Source of the DNA: Butyrivibrio sp. MB2005
GTDB lineage: Bacteria; Bacillota; Clostridia; Lachnospirales; Lachnospiraceae
DNA length: 64,000 nt
Direction of reading: 5' to 3'
Assembly: GCF_000424285.1 (NCBI RefSeq)
Contig: NZ_AUJP01000009.1
Span: 1-64,000 of the forward strand
Shown in pieces: positions 34,061 to 44,180 of the stretch (its first letter is position 1; every line of letters starts with the position of its first letter). The position numbers and the translations under genes are program-made. The notes below the pieces were generated by a model. It was not told the DNA's origin. It saw only the letters and a program-made list of their open reading frames with translations, and did not search any database.

Positions 34061-35698
34061 TTACTTGAAGAATGCTATATCCTGATTCAGTTCTTCAGCT
34101 ACAGCCTTCAGATTATTGGCATTACTTGCAAGCATGGTAACGGTTGCTGAAAGTTCCTGCATGGATGCTCCTGTCTCCTCTGAAGATGCCGCATTTTCCT
34201 GAGAAATAGCAGACAATGCACTCATGGTATCAACTACTGCATTCTTGGAGGATTCGCACTGGTCTGCGCCTCTGCTGATAGACTGAACGCCACCAACTGT
34301 GGAATTGATATCTTCCAACATTCCATTTATAGAATCTATGGTTCCCTCAAGAGCGCTCTGCTGATCCAGGTTGCCCTGTCTTACATCATCAGCGGCATGA
34401 ACTGCTGCATTTGACTCTTCAAGCAATACTTCCATCTCTTTTCTGATCTCGTCTGCCATGGTACGGGAGTCTTCTGCCAATTTGCCGATCTCTCCTGCTA
34501 CAACCGCGAAGCCTTTTCCTGCCTCTCCTGCTCTTGCAGCTTCGATTGAAGCATTAAGTGACAAGAGGTTAGTCTGTGTAGCGATAGATGTTATTCCTTC
34601 AACCTTGGAAGAAATGGTTGTAACAGCATCCTGTGTTCTCTGGATTGCATTTGAAATCTCATCTATCTTTTCGGTCATCTCAGTAGATGCATCTTTTAGT
34701 GAAGTAAGTGAAGAACTTGATACTTCGGAAGCCTCTTTCATCTTTCCGGCAAGGGTGTCCAGATCACCTGTTGATGTCTGCACATTTCCGACTGCCTCTC
34801 CGATAAGTCCAACATTTTCCGCAGCGTTCTGTATCTCATCTGCCTGCTGAGTAGCACCTGATGCAATCTCCTGAACTGCAGTTGAAACATCTTCTGCGGT
34901 CTGTGAAATCTGGTTGGCCATGTCTGAAAGATCTTCTGATGATGTTCCCACAAGAGTTGCAGATTCCCTTATTCCTGTAACTATTTCTTCAAGCTTGGTT
35001 ACAAGAGCATTGGTATTATTAAGTGCAACACCTATGTCATCTTTTCTATCAAGATATTTGTCAGACTTCTTGAATTCTCCTTTTGCAAGATGGCTTATGC
35101 TGTCATTCATTACTGCTATGGCATTTGACATACCCATAGAAGCGTAGGTAGCTACTGCAATTGTCAGAACCATAAGCACTACACCGATAAGACACATTAC
35201 AATTATTGATTTCATAATCTGTGCCTGAACAGCTGCCCTGGAGACTCCGGTGAACGCCATGGCTGCAACTTTACCTGAGGCATCCTTTACCGGAACATAT
35301 GCTACAAAATAAGGCTCTCCTGCAACCTGGGTATTGGTTGAAGTAAAAGAATTACCACCATTAATAACCGCCTTTATTACGGTATCTGCCGCCTTTGTCC
35401 CTATTACGGAACTTCCAAGAGAAGAATTTTTACGTGAATCTCCGTCAAACCAAGTAAAATCATAGCCGGTACTCTGCTTCAAACTAGTTTCAACATCATT
35501 GTCACCGGCATCTCTGTCGGTGATCTGCACCCCGATGTCTTTGTATGTGTACGCTGAGGAAAGCAGTCCTTTAATGACTTCCCCCTCCATACCGGATTTC
35601 ATAAATGAAACTCCGGTGATGAGCAATGCCACCGCGATAATAAGCGACGGAACTATTGCTATTGCCAGGATCTTGGTTTTAACGGAAAAATGCTTCAT
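34061..35698 (-). CDS. Methyl-accepting chemotaxis protein with single Cache sensor
   Basis: A 545-residue receptor: membrane segment at about 8-30, an extracellular sensor of about 130 residues with a single-Cache pattern ([11 protein letters not shown], then [16 protein letters not shown]), a second membrane segment at about 165-187, HAMP, then a long coiled-coil signalling domain. The signalling hairpin tip reads [29 protein letters not shown] near residue 375-405. It should bind a small ligand outside and control CheA. No other chemotaxis genes are nearby. TAAGGAGG lies upstream of the ATG. Confidence 0.88.
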   Translation of the reverse strand: MKHFSVKTKILAIAIVPSLIIAVALLITGVSFMKSGMEGEVIKGLLSSAYTYKDIGVQITDRDAGDNDVETSLKQSTGYDFTWFDGDSRKNSSLGSSVIGTKAADTVIKAVINGGNSFTSTNTQVAGEPYFVAYVPVKDASGKVAAMAFTGVSRAAVQAQIMKSIIVMCLIGVVLMVLTIAVATYASMGMSNAIAVMNDSISHLAKGEFKKSDKYLDRKDDIGVALNNTNALVTKLEEIVTGIRESATLVGTSSEDLSDMANQISQTAEDVSTAVQEIASGATQQADEIQNAAENVGLIGEAVGNVQTSTGDLDTLAGKMKEASEVSSSSLTSLKDASTEMTEKIDEISNAIQRTQDAVTTISSKVEGITSIATQTNLLSLNASIEAARAGEAGKGFAVVAGEIGKLAEDSRTMADEIRKEMEVLLEESNAAVHAADDVRQGNLDQQSALEGTIDSINGMLEDINSTVGGVQSISRGADQCESSKNAVVDTMSALSAISQENAASSEETGASMQELSATVTMLASNANNLKAVAEELNQDIAFFK

Positions 35699-35863
35699 GT
35701 TCGTACGCCTCCTTACGCGTTGTACACCATTTTAATTTGTTGATTTTTCCATGTAGAACTATCTCTTTGGCTGACTTACGCCTATATCATAGCATACAAA
35801 AAGATTATAAATAATTATATTTCTATAAACTAAATAACGTTATATTGTTTGATAAAAATAACT

Positions 35864-36745
35864 TCACTCATCAAATACTTTTTCCTTCAGCTTTATTCCC
35901 GTAGGCGTTGTAGCAAGCCCGCCGCCGGCTGTTTCTTTCAGAGTTGAAGCCATAGCATCTCCCACTTCCTTCATGGCATCAATACATTCATCGCAGGGAA
36001 TCTTCGCCTTGATTCCGGCAAGAGCCATATCTGCACAGGAAAAAGCGATGACAAGGCCCGATACATTTCTCTTTATGCAGGGAATTTCCACAAGGCCGGC
36101 TACCGGGTCGCAAACAAGCCCCATCTGATTGGACAGAGCCATGGCACAGGCATCGGCACAGGCTGACGGAGTTCCTCCCATAACCTCAACAAGAGCAGCT
36201 GCCGCCATTGCTGCGGCACTTCCGCACTCAGCCTGACATCCGCCCTCAGCTCCGGCTATACTTGCGCGGTTCGCGATTACCATACCTACGGCCCCTGCTG
36301 TAAACATGGACATTATCAGGGTCTTCTCATCAAAATTCCTGTCTTCATAAAGTGATACCAGGCAGCCCGGCAAAATTCCGCAGCTTCCCGCAGTCGGAGC
36401 AGCAACAATTCTTCCCATGGAGGCATTGCAGCCGGCAACGGCGAGAGCTTTGGCAATAGCCTTGGATAAAAAGTCACCGCAAAGGCCCCCGCCACTGTTT
36501 TGAGCATAGGAATTCATAAGATAGCCCTCTCCGCCTGTCAGTCCCGACATGGATTTTTGATCCTTCTTCATGCCTTCACTAACAGATTGTTTCATCACTT
36601 CAAAATTGACTTCCATTTTTTCATAGAGCTCCAATGGGGATATCTCCATACTTTCTGCCTGATCTTCAATGGCTAGCTCGCTTATTGTGATGCCTCTTTT
36701 CTCAGCCTCGATAGCAAGCTCATTTACAGAATTATATTTAAGCAT
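35864..36745 (-). CDS. sdaAA: L-serine dehydratase alpha subunit SdaAA
   Basis: A 293-residue catalytic subunit of iron-sulfur L-serine dehydratase, which turns serine into pyruvate and ammonia. Motifs include APTAGSCGILPG, GGCQAECGSAAAMAAAAL and CDPVAGLVEIPCIKRN, which hold the cysteines expected to ligate the [4Fe-4S] cluster. AGGAGAG precedes the ATG. It lies 58 bases after the beta subunit gene. Confidence 0.92.
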   Translation of the reverse strand: MLKYNSVNELAIEAEKRGITISELAIEDQAESMEISPLELYEKMEVNFEVMKQSVSEGMKKDQKSMSGLTGGEGYLMNSYAQNSGGGLCGDFLSKAIAKALAVAGCNASMGRIVAAPTAGSCGILPGCLVSLYEDRNFDEKTLIMSMFTAGAVGMVIANRASIAGAEGGCQAECGSAAAMAAAALVEVMGGTPSACADACAMALSNQMGLVCDPVAGLVEIPCIKRNVSGLVIAFSCADMALAGIKAKIPCDECIDAMKEVGDAMASTLKETAGGGLATTPTGIKLKEKVFDE

Positions 36746-36803
36746 TTTCTAAACTCTCCTGGAATTATTCATGACTTCCGCTTTTTCTGAATAAAACGGA
36801 TTT

Positions 36804-37472
36804 CTAAACTCTTTTTATCAGAATCGCATTTTTCACGTGCTCGATTCCTCTTATCTCATCAACAATTGTCTCCGGGGGCAGACCGTCTATCTCAATAGTC
36901 ATGATTGCTTCGCCGCCCTTTTCCTGCCTTGAGAGGTGAAAATTGGAGATGTTAAGATCCTCATACTCCCAGTGCATCATGTTGGTCACGCTGGCGATTA
37001 CACCGGGCTTATCCTCGTGCATAACAAGGATTGTGGTATTCTCACCGTTGAAATCAACGTTCATTCCATTTATCCGCTGAACCAGGATATTGCCACCGCC
37101 GATACTGGCTCCCTGCATCATTCCATCTGTACCATCCTCAAGAAAATACTGAATCCTTGCTGTGTTAGGATGGGCTCCCTTAATATTTTCCTTTAAAAAG
37201 CTGTAGTCAATTCCTCGTTTTTTTGCAATCTCGTGGGCATCCCTGATCTCAGGGGAATAGCTCTTATACCCCATTATTCCCGCAAGCAAAGCTCTGTCAG
37301 TTCCATGCCCCTTATAGGTTTTTGCAAAAGAACCTGACAGAGTAATCTCTAACTTTTTTAGCGGTCTGTCATCTATAAGCTTATTAACGACTCTTCCAAG
37401 TCGCACCGCTCCTGCAGTATGTGAGCTTGAAGGTCCGATCATCACAGGACCGATAATGTCAAAAACATTCAC
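36804..37472 (-). CDS. sdaAB: L-serine dehydratase beta subunit SdaAB
   Basis: A 222-residue subunit with the typical start MNVFDIIGPVMIGPSSSHTAGA and a C-terminal ACT domain (about 145-222; VMHEDKPGVIASVT). The GTG at 37472 is chosen because AAAGGAG lies ten bases upstream and the product then begins at the conserved family start; an ATG at 37541 would add 23 residues without a good ribosome site. It forms the heterodimer with SdaAA. Confidence 0.9.
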   Translation of the reverse strand: MNVFDIIGPVMIGPSSSHTAGAVRLGRVVNKLIDDRPLKKLEITLSGSFAKTYKGHGTDRALLAGIMGYKSYSPEIRDAHEIAKKRGIDYSFLKENIKGAHPNTARIQYFLEDGTDGMMQGASIGGGNILVQRINGMNVDFNGENTTILVMHEDKPGVIASVTNMMHWEYEDLNISNFHLSRQEKGGEAIMTIEIDGLPPETIVDEIRGIEHVKNAILIKRV

Positions 37473-37702
37473 GTTAACAGTCTCTCCTTTATTATTCAGA
37501 AACCTGATCTGACTTACGTTTTTACGTGTCATTTCTTCCATAATTATAAATCAAAAGCTTGTTAATTGGCATGTTTTTCACACCATTAAACCTATGAAAA
37601 TATCCCCATTTTTAGAACAATATTTACCATATTTTTTAAAATACTAATAGGTTAAAATATTACTCGAATGAAAATAAACTTTCTTAAGAGAGGATCTTTA
37701 AT

Positions 37703-39148
37703 ATGTTTGAAGCCAGCTTTGAATCACTTAAAAAACACGAATGCCCTGACTGGTTCCGTGATGCGAAATTCGGCATCTGGAGTCACTGGGGTCCCCAGTC
37801 TGTTCCCATGTGTGGCGACTGGTATGCAAGAAATATGTATATTCAGGGAACTGAACAGTACGAGTATCATCTTCGTACCTACGGTCATCCCTCAAAATTC
37901 GGATATAAGGATATCTGCGCACTCTGGAAAGCAGAGAATTTCGATCCCGATGCACTTATGGAGAAATATTACAAAGCAGGCGCCAGATTTTTCGTGGCAC
38001 AGGCCTCACACCATGATCATTTCTTCAACTATGCTTCTAAACTTAACCGCTTTAACAGCGTGGAGGTAGGTCCTCACAAAGACATCTGCGGTCTTTGGAA
38101 GGAAGCAGCAAAAAAATACAACTTACCCTTTGGCTTAACTGAGCACCTTGGTGCATCCTTTGCATGGTGGCGTTCCAATAAAGGTGCCGATTCCTACGGT
38201 CCTTACAAGGGAATTCCCTACGATGGAAATGACCCTGCATACCGCGATTTTTATCATGACAACTATGAACATGTGGCGAAGGACGGCGAAGAGGATAAGT
38301 GGGTATGGCTCACTCAGAACTCCGCTTTTCATGAGTACTGGCTGAAGGTTATGCACGAGATTATTGACCTTTATCAGCCCGATATGCTCTACTCCGACAG
38401 CTCTCTTCCCTTTGAAGACAACGATATTCCGGATGACAACAGCCTCTACCGCTACGGTCTTGACGCTGTTGCACATCTTTACAACACATCTGAGAAGCTC
38501 CATGGCAAAAACCAGGCAATCTACACTCAGAAAAACCGCAATGAGAACATCTATACCGTGGGAACCCTTGACATCGAGCGAAGCCAGCTTCCCGATATCT
38601 CACCTGTACCGTGGCAGTCTGAGACCTGTATCGGCGGTTGGTTCTACGACAAAAAGGCCATATACAAAAAGCCTCGTCACATCATTGATATTCTCATTGA
38701 TTCCATCTCCAAAAACGGCACCATGCTGCTGAACATCCTGCAGCGCCCGGATGGAACCATCGATGAAGAGGCAGAATACATCCTTTCAGAGCTTACAGAC
38801 TGGTTTGCAGTTAACGGCGAGGCTGTCTATGGCACCAGACCGTTCCGTGTATCAGGCGAAGGTCATGCCGGTGTAATAATCGATGGCTTCCGCGAGGATC
38901 AGGTTGACTGGCAGGACGACGATTTCCGCTTTGTACAAAAAGACGGTACTCTATATGCCTTTGTAATGAAAAATGAAGGCAGAAACACAGCGGTTATCAC
39001 CTCATTAAAGCCTGAAGAAGAAGTTAAAAACGTAGAGTATCTTGGCTGCGGAAACGTAACCTTCTCCCAGCACTCAGGAGTTCTGGTAGTAGATCTTCCC
39101 GAAAGACGCGATACCCACATGCCAGGAGCACTTAAGATCAGCTTCTGA
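37703..39148 (+). CDS. GH29 alpha-L-fucosidase
   Basis: A 481-residue family 29 glycoside hydrolase without signal peptide. Motifs are FRDAKFGIWSHWGPQSVP near residue 22, FFVAQASHHDHFFNYAS near 95, TEHLGASFAWW, and DMLYSDSSLPFE near 232, whose Asp is the likely nucleophile. The start-of-barrel and C-terminal beta domain are present. It should remove terminal fucose from imported or lysed glycans in the cytoplasm. AGAGGA lies upstream of the ATG. Fucose use genes are not nearby. Confidence 0.87.
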   Translation: MFEASFESLKKHECPDWFRDAKFGIWSHWGPQSVPMCGDWYARNMYIQGTEQYEYHLRTYGHPSKFGYKDICALWKAENFDPDALMEKYYKAGARFFVAQASHHDHFFNYASKLNRFNSVEVGPHKDICGLWKEAAKKYNLPFGLTEHLGASFAWWRSNKGADSYGPYKGIPYDGNDPAYRDFYHDNYEHVAKDGEEDKWVWLTQNSAFHEYWLKVMHEIIDLYQPDMLYSDSSLPFEDNDIPDDNSLYRYGLDAVAHLYNTSEKLHGKNQAIYTQKNRNENIYTVGTLDIERSQLPDISPVPWQSETCIGGWFYDKKAIYKKPRHIIDILIDSISKNGTMLLNILQRPDGTIDEEAEYILSELTDWFAVNGEAVYGTRPFRVSGEGHAGVIIDGFREDQVDWQDDDFRFVQKDGTLYAFVMKNEGRNTAVITSLKPEEEVKNVEYLGCGNVTFSQHSGVLVVDLPERRDTHMPGALKISF

Positions 39149-39155
39149 TCTTTAT

Positions 39156-39193
39156 AAACCGTCACTCCGGCTCTTAACCGGAAAGGTTTTTAT
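39156..39193 (+). terminator. Imperfect terminator after GH29 gene
   Basis: AAACC...CCGG...CCGG...GGTTTTT forms a two-step stem (39156-39189) ending in a short T run. Confidence 0.5.
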
Positions 39194-39227
39194 TGCAAAT
39201 TATTCATGATAAAAGCTGTAAAGTAAG

Positions 39228-39266
39228 GCAATCTCTCTTTATTTTTTAGGAGAGATTGCTTTTTTG
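39228..39266 (+). terminator. Strong terminator before the amino-acid ABC operon
   Basis: GCAATCTCTC (39228-39237) pairs perfectly with GAGAGATTGC (39250-39259) and is followed by TTTTTT. It isolates the fucosidase gene from the operon that follows. Confidence 0.8.
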
Positions 39267-39278
39267 TTAAAACTTATG

Positions 39279-39307
39279 TTTACAATTAGATTTTAGTATG
39301 GTAAAGT
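39279..39307 (+). promoter_or_regulatory. Promoter of the amino-acid ABC operon
   Basis: TTTACA (39279-39284), a 17-base spacer and an extended -10 TGGTAAAGT ending at 39307 lie about 37 bases before the binding-protein start codon. Confidence 0.5.
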
Positions 39308-39343
39308 GTTACAAGACTAAATTTTTAGAGGAGGAATTGTATT

Positions 39344-40135
39344 ATGAAAAAGAAGATACTCGCTATGGCAATGGCGGTTGTAATGGTAATGAGCATGACA
39401 GGATGCGGCAAAAGCGCATCATCTGCTGACAGTGACCTTAGCTACATCAAGAATAAGGGCTCACTTATCGTTGGAATCACAGATTTCGCACCCATGGATT
39501 ACAAGGATGACAACGGTAACTGGATCGGATTTGACGCTGATATGGCTTCAAAGGTAGCTGAATCCCTTGGCGTAAAGGTTGAATTCGTAGAAATCGATTG
39601 GGACAACAAGATTCTTGAGCTTGAGAACAAGTCAATCGACGTTGTTTGGAACGGAATGACCCTCACAAGTGAGGTTACAAGTGCCATGGAGTGCACAAAG
39701 CCTTACCTCAACAATGCACAGGTAGTAGTTGTACCCGCTGCTGATGCAGCTTCTTACAGCGACAAGGATTCTGTATCAGGTCTCAGCTTCGCAGTTGAGT
39801 CAGGCTCAGCAGGTGAGCAGGCAGCTATCGATAACGGTTTTGAGTACACTTCTCTCACATCACAGGCTGATGCCGTTATGGAAGTAGACGCAGGCACATC
39901 AGGCGCATGCATCATCGATCTTCTTATGGCAGGCGCTATGGTAGGCGAGGGAACAAGCTACGCAGATCTTACACACACTGTAGAGCTTACAACCGAGGAA
40001 TACGGTATCGGATGCCGCAAGGGTTCTGATCTTGCTTCTTACATCAACGATCAGCTTGCAGCATTTTATAAAGACGGATCAATGATTGATATCGCCAAGA
40101 CTTATGGCGTTCAGGATGCACTGATCGCACAGTAA
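39344..40135 (+). CDS. Polar amino-acid ABC transporter substrate-binding lipoprotein
   Basis: A 263-residue family 3 solute-binding protein. Signal peptide with lipobox MTGC (Cys21), then a two-lobed fold beginning GSLIVGITDFAPMDY and with DADMASKVAESLGVKVEFV. The ligand is a polar amino acid or a close analogue; the exact one cannot be read. AGAGGAGG precedes the ATG. First gene of a binding protein, permease and ATPase operon. Confidence 0.87.
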   Translation: MKKKILAMAMAVVMVMSMTGCGKSASSADSDLSYIKNKGSLIVGITDFAPMDYKDDNGNWIGFDADMASKVAESLGVKVEFVEIDWDNKILELENKSIDVVWNGMTLTSEVTSAMECTKPYLNNAQVVVVPAADAASYSDKDSVSGLSFAVESGSAGEQAAIDNGFEYTSLTSQADAVMEVDAGTSGACIIDLLMAGAMVGEGTSYADLTHTVELTTEEYGIGCRKGSDLASYINDQLAAFYKDGSMIDIAKTYGVQDALIAQ

Positions 40136-40163
40136 TTCAGTAAATGATAGGAGTTATTTTTAG

Positions 40164-40820
40164 ATGTTTTGGACTGTTACCTTATCCCTCTTGGAAGGGT
40201 TTCTGGGAACAATTAAGCTTTTTGCTTTGACACTGCTGTTTTCTCTGCCGCTGGGACTGCTTATCAGTTTCGGCTCCATGAGTAAAACAGCCGTGATCAA
40301 ATATCCCATACGATTTATTATATGGATCATACGAGGAACACCGCTGATGCTTCAGCTCCTCATCATTTATTACGGCCCCGGTATTTTTCTGGGGCTAAAT
40401 GTATGGGGTTCTGACACTTCAGGCAGATTTCTGGCAGCTTTGGTGGCTTTCGTAATAAATTACGCCTGCTATTTTTCAGAGATTTACAGAGGTGGAATCC
40501 AGTCAATACCTGTCGGTCAGTACGAAGCCGGACAGGTACTTGGTATGTCCAAGGGTCAGATTTTCCGCAAGATTATCCTGCTTCAGGTTATTAAAAGAAT
40601 CGTTCCGCCCATCTCAAACGAGGTCATCACCCTTGTAAAAGATACGTCTCTTGCAAGAGTTATCGCCGTATACGAGATCATTTGGAACGGTCAGGCCTTC
40701 ATTAAGAGCAGCGGAATCATTTGGCCTTTGTTCTACACAGGCGCATTCTACCTTATTTTCAGCGGACTTCTCACACTGCTGTTTGGTTACATAGAGAAGA
40801 AGCTGAGCTATTTCAGATAA
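40164..40820 (+). CDS. Polar amino-acid ABC transporter permease
   Basis: A 218-residue HisM/GlnP-type permease with about five membrane segments and the coupling loop GQVLGMSKGQIFRKIILLQ. Family hallmarks are IRGTPLMLQL and YEAGQ. AGGAG lies ten bases before the ATG, 28 bases after the binding-protein gene. Confidence 0.87.
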   Translation: MFWTVTLSLLEGFLGTIKLFALTLLFSLPLGLLISFGSMSKTAVIKYPIRFIIWIIRGTPLMLQLLIIYYGPGIFLGLNVWGSDTSGRFLAALVAFVINYACYFSEIYRGGIQSIPVGQYEAGQVLGMSKGQIFRKIILLQVIKRIVPPISNEVITLVKDTSLARVIAVYEIIWNGQAFIKSSGIIWPLFYTGAFYLIFSGLLTLLFGYIEKKLSYFR

Positions 40821-40847
40821 TATAAATTAGTTAGACTGGTGAAAAAT

Positions 40848-41600
40848 ATGCCGATTTTAGAAGTAAAAAACATTAAAAAAAGTTTCGATAATACAGAAAT
40901 CCTGAAGGGAATAAGCTTTGACTTAGAGGAAGGACAGACCATATCCATCATTGGATCATCAGGAAGCGGAAAAACCACTCTTCTGCGCTGCCTTAACTTC
41001 CTTGAGACACCGGACGAGGGAACAATTACTGTCCGCGGCGAGAAGCTTTTTGACGCTTCAACACCTATAACAGATCCGGAGGCACTTAGGAAAAACAGGC
41101 TTCATTTTGGTCTTGTTTTCCAGCAGTTCAATCTGTTTCCGCAGTACACTGCCCTTGAGAACGTAACTCTTGCGCCTCTTATGACCGCGGATACGAAAAA
41201 CAAGGAATGGATCATGGAAAACGGTCGATCACTCCTGAATCAGATGGGTCTTGCCGACAGAATGGATAACTATCCTCATCAGCTCTCAGGCGGTCAGCAG
41301 CAGCGTGTAGCTATTGCCCGCGCTCTTGCACTGAAGCCGGATATACTGTGCTTCGATGAGCCCACTTCCGCTCTTGATCCTGAGCTTACAGGTGAAGTTT
41401 TAAGAGTTATCAAGCGCCTTGCCGAGCGTCACACCACAATGATCATCGTTACCCACGAAATGACCTTCGCAAGAGACGTAGCTGACGAAGCTATTTTCAT
41501 GGATGATGGAATAATCCTGGAAAAAGGCCCTGCAAAGGAACTTATCAATAATCCTAAGGAGGAGCGAACCAGGCAGTTCCTCTCAAGACTGAATTCGTAA
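40848..41600 (+). CDS. Polar amino-acid ABC transporter ATPase
   Basis: A 250-residue GlnQ-type ATPase: Walker A GSSGSGKTT near residue 36, Q-loop QQFNLFPQYTALENV, signature LSGGQQQRVAIARAL, Walker B ILCFDEPTSALDPEL and switch His in VTHEM. The ATG at 40848 is preferred to the GTG at 40839, which lacks a ribosome site. It energises the permease and binding protein encoded just upstream. Confidence 0.88.
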   Translation: MPILEVKNIKKSFDNTEILKGISFDLEEGQTISIIGSSGSGKTTLLRCLNFLETPDEGTITVRGEKLFDASTPITDPEALRKNRLHFGLVFQQFNLFPQYTALENVTLAPLMTADTKNKEWIMENGRSLLNQMGLADRMDNYPHQLSGGQQQRVAIARALALKPDILCFDEPTSALDPELTGEVLRVIKRLAERHTTMIIVTHEMTFARDVADEAIFMDDGIILEKGPAKELINNPKEERTRQFLSRLNS

Positions 41601-41617
41601 ATACTATCACTGTAACT

Positions 41618-41663
41618 AAAAACAGACAGATATTCGGTAAATTCGGATTTCTGTCTGTTTTTC
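41618..41663. terminator. Terminator between the ABC operon and GH2 gene
   Basis: AAAAACAGACAG (41618-41629) pairs with CTGTCTGTTTTT (41651-41662). It separates convergent genes and works in both directions. Confidence 0.8.
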
Positions 41664-41674
41664 TTATCACTGTT

Positions 41675-44149
41675 TTATTGCGGTTTTACGACCATATTAA
41701 GCTCACTCTCAGCTCGTCCTATACCCTCTGCATCTACAGTCAGGCTGCAGCTTCCTGCATCATATCCTGAGCGGATAATGGCCATAGCCCGTCCTCTGTA
41801 GGTTGCAGCCAGAGAATCCGTATAATCCTCCTCTGTGATGGGGTTGGCAGATCCAAATCCTGCAAGCGTGCCTTCTCCGCTGACCTGAGCCTTAAGAGGC
41901 ACCTGCGCATCAGGAACAACACATCCATCCTTATCAACAATCTCTACTGCAACATAAATAAGGTCATGACCATCTGCAAGAGCTTCAGATTTTTCAGGAA
42001 TAAGCCTTACTTCTGCAGGTTCTCCCGTGGTCTTAAGCATATCTCTGCTTATCTCTTTTCCATCACGGTAGCTTATGGCAACTACGCTTCCCGGTTGATA
42101 AACCGTCTCGAAGCGAACGCTGTTAGGCAAAGGTCTCTCTGTCAGAACCTTTTTCCTTCCGATACTTGTGCCATTTACCAGGATTTCTACTTCCTCAGCT
42201 CCTGAAAATACCACCAGTTCAACAGACTTTCCCTCATATCCATTGTAATTCCAGCATGAAATCACTCCTGGGAATCCCCACATACTTATAAGCTCTGTTT
42301 TATCGAAAGTATCCGGATGCATGGAATAGAGATGAGTCTTGTCGCTTCCCCATACTATGCTTCTGTATGCGCCTTGAGGCAGCATCGTTCCATTAATATC
42401 AAAATCCGCATCATTGGCTGTTCTCCAGGGATAAGGAGAAGTGCCCTGAGGCATTATATCCCATGGATGCTTTGGCGCATTTGGATCGTCCTTATCAAAA
42501 TAAACAGCCTTTCCGATACCTGCTTCACCAAGATAATCCCATGCGGTCCATGTAAAATCACCAATTACGTAAGGGAGTTTTTCAACAAGAGGCCATCTAA
42601 AGCCAATTTCCTTAGGGAAATTCTCTGAGCCCAAAATAACTCTTTCAGGAAACATCTCATGATCCCGCTCGTAAAGGTCTTCCATATAGTTGTAGCCCAC
42701 AACATCCATTCCGTTTGTAAAAGGCTCTGTGGCCTTTTCCCAAAGGTTCGTATTAAGGCCGTCGCTGGCATTCTGAGCCTGATTCTGTCCCTTTGCCAGC
42801 TCGTCATCAAGGCCGCTCCAAAATGAACAGATTCCGTTGCTTACAGGCCTTGTGCCATCGAGGTATCTTATGGTCTCAGCTAACCTTGTAGCCCTTGTAT
42901 AGCCACCGCCAAGGCCTCCGCGTTCCGGAATCTCGTTACCGGTGGACCACATTATGACTGATGGATGAGTTCTGTCTCTTTTTACGAAAGCAGTGAGATC
43001 CCTTTCCCAGTCAGCATCGAAGAACTGGTTGTAGTCTCCACCTCTTTTTCCCATAGACCACGCATCAAAAGCCTCATCAAAGACATACATACCAATCCTG
43101 TCGCAGGCCTCAATAAGGGCTGCTGAAGGCGGATTATGAGAAGTACGGATCGCATTAAAGCCCAGTTCTTTAAGTTTCTTTATCTTTCTCTCCTCAATCT
43201 TAGGAAGTGTTACTGTGCCAAGTAATCCATTATCATGATGAAGGCAACCACCCTTAAGCTTTACACTCTTTCCATTGATACGAAGTCCCCGCACAGAATC
43301 CGCAGTAACTGTGCGTATTCCGAACAGTACTTCAGTCTCATCTGTGGTTCCATTCTCTTCTCCAACAAAATGCGTTCTGTAGGCACCAATATCCTTAACT
43401 GTAGCCTTAATACGATACAGATTTGGATGTTCTGTGTCCCAAAGCATGGGATTTTCTACATTAAGCGCCATTCTGGCAGTCTCAATTGCGCCGGAACATA
43501 CCTGAATAACACGCTTTGTCTCCGTAACAGTCTCGCCTGTTGCGTCGCTAATAAGGTCCACGGTTATCTCCGCCATCCTGTTTCCAAGTCCGGCATTTTC
43601 TACCTCCACAAGGGCTTCCAGGAAAGCATAGCCGTCCGAAACTTCTTTTGTATAAGCATAAATTCCATCAGGAACGATGTGAACTCTTGGCCCATGGAGG
43701 AGCTTTACGCCTCTGTACAGACCTGATCCCGTATACCATCTGGAATTGGGCTGCATGCTTGTATTTACGTGTACTGTAATCCTATTTTCTTCGCCAAAGG
43801 TCACATAATCCGTCAGATCGCAGTAAAAAGGCGCATAGCCGTTATGCCAAAGGGCTGCTTTACTGCCGTTAATCTCAACGGTAGCGTTCATCATAGCCCC
43901 ATCAAATAACAGACCTACGCACTCGCTCTCCCACTCCTTGGGAAAATAAACATATTTCGTGTAACACGAAACTCCGCCTGTAAAATAGCCCATGTCCACA
44001 CCTGCAGGAGCATCAGCGGACACAGGAGTCCCGATCATTCCATCGTGAGGCAGATTAACAAGCGTTCCGGGTGTATTCTCAAGCATTGTAATGCTATCCA
44101 AATATCCTCTTCGAAACATCCATTCTTTATCCAACTCTAGTTTTTGCAT
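41675..44149 (-). CDS. GH2 beta-glycosidase (probably beta-galactosidase)
   Basis: An 824-residue family 2 enzyme, no signal peptide. The jelly-roll domain has NLPHDGMIGTP near residue 33 and GSGLYRGVKL; the barrel holds the acid/base Glu in SVIMWSTGNEIPE and the nucleophile Glu in VILGSENFPKEIG. Extra beta domains follow (with AYRGRAM-like Big-type repeats). Beta-galactosidase is the most likely activity, with beta-glucuronidase or mannosidase less so. The ATG at 44149 is supported by AGGAGG nine bases upstream. It lies 31 bases after the DNA glycosylase gene and is probably cotranscribed with it. Confidence 0.82.
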   Translation of the reverse strand: MQKLELDKEWMFRRGYLDSITMLENTPGTLVNLPHDGMIGTPVSADAPAGVDMGYFTGGVSCYTKYVYFPKEWESECVGLLFDGAMMNATVEINGSKAALWHNGYAPFYCDLTDYVTFGEENRITVHVNTSMQPNSRWYTGSGLYRGVKLLHGPRVHIVPDGIYAYTKEVSDGYAFLEALVEVENAGLGNRMAEITVDLISDATGETVTETKRVIQVCSGAIETARMALNVENPMLWDTEHPNLYRIKATVKDIGAYRTHFVGEENGTTDETEVLFGIRTVTADSVRGLRINGKSVKLKGGCLHHDNGLLGTVTLPKIEERKIKKLKELGFNAIRTSHNPPSAALIEACDRIGMYVFDEAFDAWSMGKRGGDYNQFFDADWERDLTAFVKRDRTHPSVIMWSTGNEIPERGGLGGGYTRATRLAETIRYLDGTRPVSNGICSFWSGLDDELAKGQNQAQNASDGLNTNLWEKATEPFTNGMDVVGYNYMEDLYERDHEMFPERVILGSENFPKEIGFRWPLVEKLPYVIGDFTWTAWDYLGEAGIGKAVYFDKDDPNAPKHPWDIMPQGTSPYPWRTANDADFDINGTMLPQGAYRSIVWGSDKTHLYSMHPDTFDKTELISMWGFPGVISCWNYNGYEGKSVELVVFSGAEEVEILVNGTSIGRKKVLTERPLPNSVRFETVYQPGSVVAISYRDGKEISRDMLKTTGEPAEVRLIPEKSEALADGHDLIYVAVEIVDKDGCVVPDAQVPLKAQVSGEGTLAGFGSANPITEEDYTDSLAATYRGRAMAIIRSGYDAGSCSLTVDAEGIGRAESELNMVVKPQ

Positions 44150-44180
44150 ACAATATTTCCTCCTGCCATTGCTCAAAAAA

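Noticed and set aside
38135..38503. A 122-codon minus-strand open frame
   Set aside because: It lies antisense to the GH29 gene, whose fucosidase motifs are continuous here.
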